A stretch of DNA of 64,000 bases from Rutidosis leptorrhynchoides (lineage: Eukaryota > Streptophyta > Magnoliopsida > Asterales > Asteraceae), in NCBI RefSeq assembly GCF_046630445.1, contig NC_092333.1:720060001-720124000 (forward strand). The letters are read 5' to 3'. The first letter of the stretch is position 1; the number at the start of each line of letters is the position of its first letter. A model generated the notes under the pieces. The model searched no databases, had not been told where the DNA came from, and was given only the letters and a program-made list of their open reading frames with translations. Below, piece by piece: positions 59,979 through 64,000 of the stretch. The position numbers and the translations under genes were made by a program.

Positions 59979-61331
59979 TTGCAGACTGAAAGGGGTGAAT
60001 CTTCGTCCCAAGCCCGTAATGCTCCTGCTGAGAATGCGGAACAACAGGAGGTGGATAACTACTACAAGCAGGATATACCTCATCCAGTCATGACCTTTTC
60101 CGATATGCACTTGGAAGAGTTGCACCCGAACCTGAGATTTGACAGACTTTGGATAGATTATCCAAAATATCAAAGGGGTTTGCATACTCTTCATTCTAAG
60201 GTTGTTGAGGTACCGAGGGTCATAGAATGGGGACCCTTAGAAGCTGTAGAATTGGCCGGACAAATTAGGGAATTACTTGTACAGAGGTATGGTAATTCTA
60301 CTTTTAATGACTGGGTACGTTTATTCACCATGCGTAGACCTGTATATAAAGTATGGTGTGAAGAATTGTTGTGTAGTATAGAGTTGAATGATCGGGTAAC
60401 TAGTTTAACCGATCGTTCTTTTATTAGATTTTTGTTAGGCGGTTCGATGCGCCACATGTCTTTACTAGACATGGCTCAGGCTTTACGTATATATACGCCT
60501 GAGGAGTTAGCATCTGCCGATTGAAGAGGGTTGATACTAAACGGTAGAAAGATAGTTGAAAATTTTGATACACACGGTGTGTGGAGTCAAATGACAAGCC
60601 ATCACCATTTCAAAGGGGGAAATTACTCTTATTTGGATATAGATAGAGCCGAATTAAGAGTGATACATAGGTTTTTAGCTAATTCGATTACACAAAGGGG
60701 TAAGAACAAGGAAAAAGTAAATGAACAGGATTTGTTTTACCATATGTGTATTCGAGACCCACAAAGCGCTGTAAGTATACCGTATTGTGTGGGTTATTAT
60801 TTATCAGCTATGGTTCGGGGGATGCGACCGCATAGCATAATAGGAGGTGGTATTTTTATTACTTTGATTGGTGAATATCTCGGTGTGGATATAAGTCGGG
60901 GGAGATTATTAGTAGAAGAACCAGAACCCCGCGATACTATAGGTTTAAATGTATACCATGGTGCGAAAGTTTTGAAGAGGAGAAATAACGCCGCAGTACG
61001 ATACCATGGTAGACATCCACAGGTGGAGAGAAACCAACAGCAAGGTAATGTAGGAGGGGGGAATGAGATGCAAGAAATGCAAAGGTTTATAGCTTCTCAG
61101 GAATACGAAAATGCTAGACAGAGAGCATTTGAAGATTGGCAAGTTCATCAGAACCAAATCATAGCTCATTGCCAACATATAGGTAGAAACTATATTCCTA
61201 CACCGAAACCCATCTTCCCTCCCTGGTCTATAGAGATGCAGCCACCATATCCTACGTATAACCCTGCCGAAGCATTCTATAGCACCTATGGTTATGCCTG
61301 GAACCCCTATTGGTACCAGTATCATCCCTAG
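59979..61331 (+). pseudogene. ATHILA ORF-1-type gene in the env-like position
   Basis: Downstream of pol, where Athila elements place their third (env-like) gene. The N-terminal half has LRFDRLWIDYPKYQRGLHTL and FTMRRPVYKVWCEELLCSIE, and then RFLLGGSMRHMSLLDMAQAL. The second part contains IDRAELRVIHRFLANSITQ, CVGYYLSAMVRGMRPHSIIGG and a C-terminal Gln/Tyr/Pro-rich tail. This order fits the Pfam ATHILA ORF-1 family. No clear signal peptide or strong fusion-type membrane segment is seen, so an envelope role is not supported by the sequence itself. Fossil copy with about one break. Confidence 0.75.
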
Positions 61332-63384
61332 TATACTTATTATTTTTTTTTTAATTTGTAATGATTGATACGTTTAATACTTTTGTTAATATTGTAATAG
61401 TTTTTATAATTGTCTAACTTTTATTCTTAGATTTTAATAATTTTTGAATGTGGGGTAATATACCAAACTTCAAAAATATGTATATATGGTTGCAGTTTAT
61501 CTTATGTACACAACAGGGTAAAAAACACATTTTCAAAGACTGGCATTAAGTTCAGCAAACGCAACTAATTTTGACGACAAGATGCAAAATATATGTGAAA
61601 TAACAACAAGACGGAATGAACAAATGATGTGCACCATTTATCATTCAGCAAACAAACGCCAATATATTTGGAAACTTTGGTAAAAATTTAATCATTTTCA
61701 CACAAATCACCCTCAATAATTTAAATTATTCCTGATTTCTTGCAAATGAGGGCATTGCAAGATCTTAAGTGTGGGAAGGGGTTAAATTCTTTCGGATTTT
61801 AAATTTTTTTACTTTATACACTTGGTTACCATTAAAAATACTAGTAAAGCAGTAGTTGTATTAGAATCTAGTGCTCTCTGATAAAAAAGAACAGCCCTAG
61901 TCTTATATACTAACTACCCAATTCTAGTAAAAATTTTCAAAATTTTCAATTAAATGAACTCAAAATCATGTTTATACATATTTATGAACGATAAAACTAG
62001 GTTTTAACACCGAAATTATTGTAACCTCGGAAAGGACATAAATTGAGAAACAAACCAAAATGTTAAAATTCATTTAAGAATGGAATAGAGGAGAACAAAA
62101 AGGCAAATAAAAGAAAATAAAAGCCAAGTGTGGGAAAACTTTACCAAGTTATTCAAAACATATATCACATATTTTTGTACAAACAATTGAAAATACTTTT
62201 GTTTTGGACGATAATCAACTGTTTTACCCGAGGAAAGAAAAGAAGAGATGGATCTACACGATGAATCAATTCCATCATTAAAAGGAAGTAAAGTCTTCCG
62301 AAAAAGAAACGCGCTTCTTGATTTAGGTCATGAAGTTGTCGTCCAGACCAGCTGTAGGTTGACGAAAAATCTAGAAAAGTCATCACTAAAATCAGCAGGA
62401 AATCCACGGACCTCAGCATTAAACAGGCTCGCCAAGTGGTCAGATTTATCCTAACCATGAGAAGGATTTATCTCGTACAATGGGGGGCACCATGCAAATT
62501 AGCTGGATAAGACTAATGAATCAGATCCCCAGAAAGGATAATCTCCTTAAAGATTAAAAATCAGCTTTTAAGACTGATATTACTCAATCCTTGAGATTGA
62601 CCTTAAAGATTGAGAATTCAAACTCATGGAATTCAATGATATCTAAACTCGAGCTTGAACGAAAAAATATTTTGATCAAAATTATAAACCGATTTGTTTT
62701 CTGAAAACCCTATTTTCAATGCGTTCATTACCATTGAACGTAAAATCCTAGGAATTCACCTGGAATTCATTAGGTCACCTGAACTAAATCGGGTGTCAAC
62801 CGTAAGAACGGTGGTTGCATAGTGGTAAAAGACAGGACCTTGTGCCATACCGAAAAAAAAAAATTATTATAAGGGTGAGCTTTACTATTGCTCCTACCAA
62901 GGATAGTAATTACGTCCGACACGTTATAGACCATAATTAAAAGCATATCAGGGGACATTGCCTTAACAGTTGCTTGTTCAACGCTTTCCTTTCAACCGGA
63001 CGGTAGTTTACCGAAAGGTAATATACGGGACAAGTAAACTGGACGTGTTGCTTTCCAAATACAAGGTTAGCAAGTGGATGACACAAAACCGCAAGTTTTG
63101 AGCTAAAATTTTCAAATCTGAAACCCACCAAACCCACAAAAATATTTTGCAAACACCGGTAAAGGGTTATTCCGGAAAACTTATCTAGGGTAAAAACTAG
63201 ATTTAATTTTCAAAAGATCAAATGTTTTCATAAAGATCTAATTTCCTTAATGGATCTAAATTTTTATAGTCATGTGGGACTGTAAACCATATCGTTACTA
63301 CCATTGTTTATACCGCCGTATAGAAATCACTGATGTACAAAGTGTGAAGAATAAAGAAGTGATTCTAGTATTTCAAGACGATAT
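61332..63384 (+). other. Athila 3' spacer, no gene seen
   Basis: About 2 kb of non-coding sequence between the last ORF and the polypurine region. Short ORFs on both strands have no family features. One tRNA-like phrase near 62812 (GGTTGCATAGTGGTAAAAG) lacks a B box. Confidence 0.6.
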
Positions 63385-63421
63385 TGCTTGAGGACAAGCA
63401 ACGCTTAAGTGTTGGAATATT
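63385..63421 (+). promoter_or_regulatory. Polypurine region before the Athila 3' LTR
   Basis: TTGCTTGAGGACAAGCAA and AAGTGTTGGAATATT lead into the LTR start at 63422. The phrase GAGGACAAGCAA...AAGTGT is typical just before Athila 3' LTRs. Confidence 0.7.
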
Positions 63422-64000
63422 TGATAATGCTAAAAACGAACATATATTTTATAGCATTATTCCTCAAGAAAGACAAGCTTTTAGTTACAATTGTTCTATT
63501 TACAAGTGATATTCGTTTAAATAATAAAAGGTGAAGACAAAAGACAGATTCAACAAATTGAAGACGCAAACGACCAAAAAGCTCAAAAGTACAAAAGACA
63601 ATAAAAGAGGTTCCAATTATTGATAAGAAACGTCTCGAAATTACAAGAGTACAAGATTCAAAACGCAAAGTACAAGATATTAAATTGTACGCAAGGACGT
63701 TCGAAAATCCGGAACCGGGACTAGAGTCAACTCTCAACGCTCGACGCAACGGACTAAAAATTACAAGTCAACTATGCACATAAATATAATATAATATTTA
63801 AATAATTCTTATAATTATTTATATATTATAATAAATAATAAAAACCGTCATTCTCCGCGACTCGCGGAGTTTGAAGAGTATTTCACCGCGAGTCGCGGAG
63901 CCCCAAAAGTCGAATTTTCCTATAAAAGCAACCGAATTCTGATCGCAAATTATCATCTTTTTTTCTCCTCATTCATACGATATATTTATATTTATAATTT
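63422..64000 (+). repeat. 3' LTR of the Athila element (start only)
   Basis: Matches 48383-48961 with about six base changes. Holds the fourth stem-loop module at 63853-63900. The remainder lies past the window end. Confidence 0.93.

Larger units (their letters stand above)
48383..64000 (+). mobile_element. Athila-type Ty3/gypsy element, nearly whole, 3' LTR cut by window end
   Basis: Parts: 5' LTR 48383-50335, primer site from 50347, gag-pol 51854-57457, a small ORF 57631-58047, an ATHILA ORF-1-type gene in the env-like position 59979-61331, a long 3' spacer, a polypurine region ending at 63421 and a 3' LTR from 63422. The aspartate-tRNA-type primer site, DLGASIN protease and ATHILA ORF-1 domain define Athila. 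The first 579 bp of the LTRs differ at about six bases, so the insertion is young (about half a million years or less). It looks nearly whole, with about two breaks. The preceding 5 bases (48378-48382, ATAGG) would be the target duplication. Confidence 0.93.

Noticed and set aside
62805-62860. tRNA gene
   Set aside because: One A-box-like phrase only; no B box and no cloverleaf.

Overview
The window looks like nuclear DNA from a flowering plant, most likely a eudicot. Asteraceae is my best guess, but that rests on remembering the style of the LTR families and not on a search. The evidence for a plant is a chloroplast-targeted intron-rich gene (TIC62), Tekay, Athila and Ale-type LTR retrotransposons, plant L1-type LINEs, Helitrons, a Mutator-like element and many (TA)n tracts. 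Roughly nine tenths of the sequence is mobile DNA, often nested.

Layout. 1-10692: a young Tekay-type Ty3/gypsy element, its 5' LTR cut by the window edge. It carries two extra leader ORFs, one acidic and one F-box-like, between the primer binding site and gag. It sits in the tail of a Ty1/copia element (10693-11528). 12140-12676: the 3' part of a non-autonomous Helitron ending about 310 bp before the one clear host gene, TIC62 (12987-16572, 14 exons, 557 residues). 16935-23790: a minus-strand LINE split by an Ale-type copia element (18030-21714) with unusual TA...TA LTR ends. 23806-29972: a second copia element with almost identical LTRs but a badly decayed interior and a 16-bp minisatellite. 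30109-31263: a fuller Helitron. 31589-32691: a poly-A retroposon with a perfect 14-bp target duplication, placed in a hAT-like terminus. 33560-36420: a solo LTR on the minus strand. 36480-39460: host gene scraps, including a DUF21/CBS-protein fragment, and a decayed plus-strand LINE. 39488-40709: a Mutator-like element with long inverted repeats, a 9-bp target duplication and an intact two-exon gene for a GRF zinc-finger membrane protein. 41291-48382: a minus-strand Tekay-like LTR and part of its interior, holding a foldback element with telomere-like repeats. 48383-64000: a nearly whole Athila element running past the window end.

How the parts relate. Only TIC62 and possibly the GRF zinc-finger gene look like working protein genes outside retroelements. 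TIC62 is a compact island of about 4 kb hemmed in by a Helitron upstream and a LINE downstream. The most unusual signals are a 48-nt stem-loop module repeated at four sites in the Athila element, the F-box-like cargo in the Tekay element, and the GRF zinc-finger cargo in the Mutator-like element.
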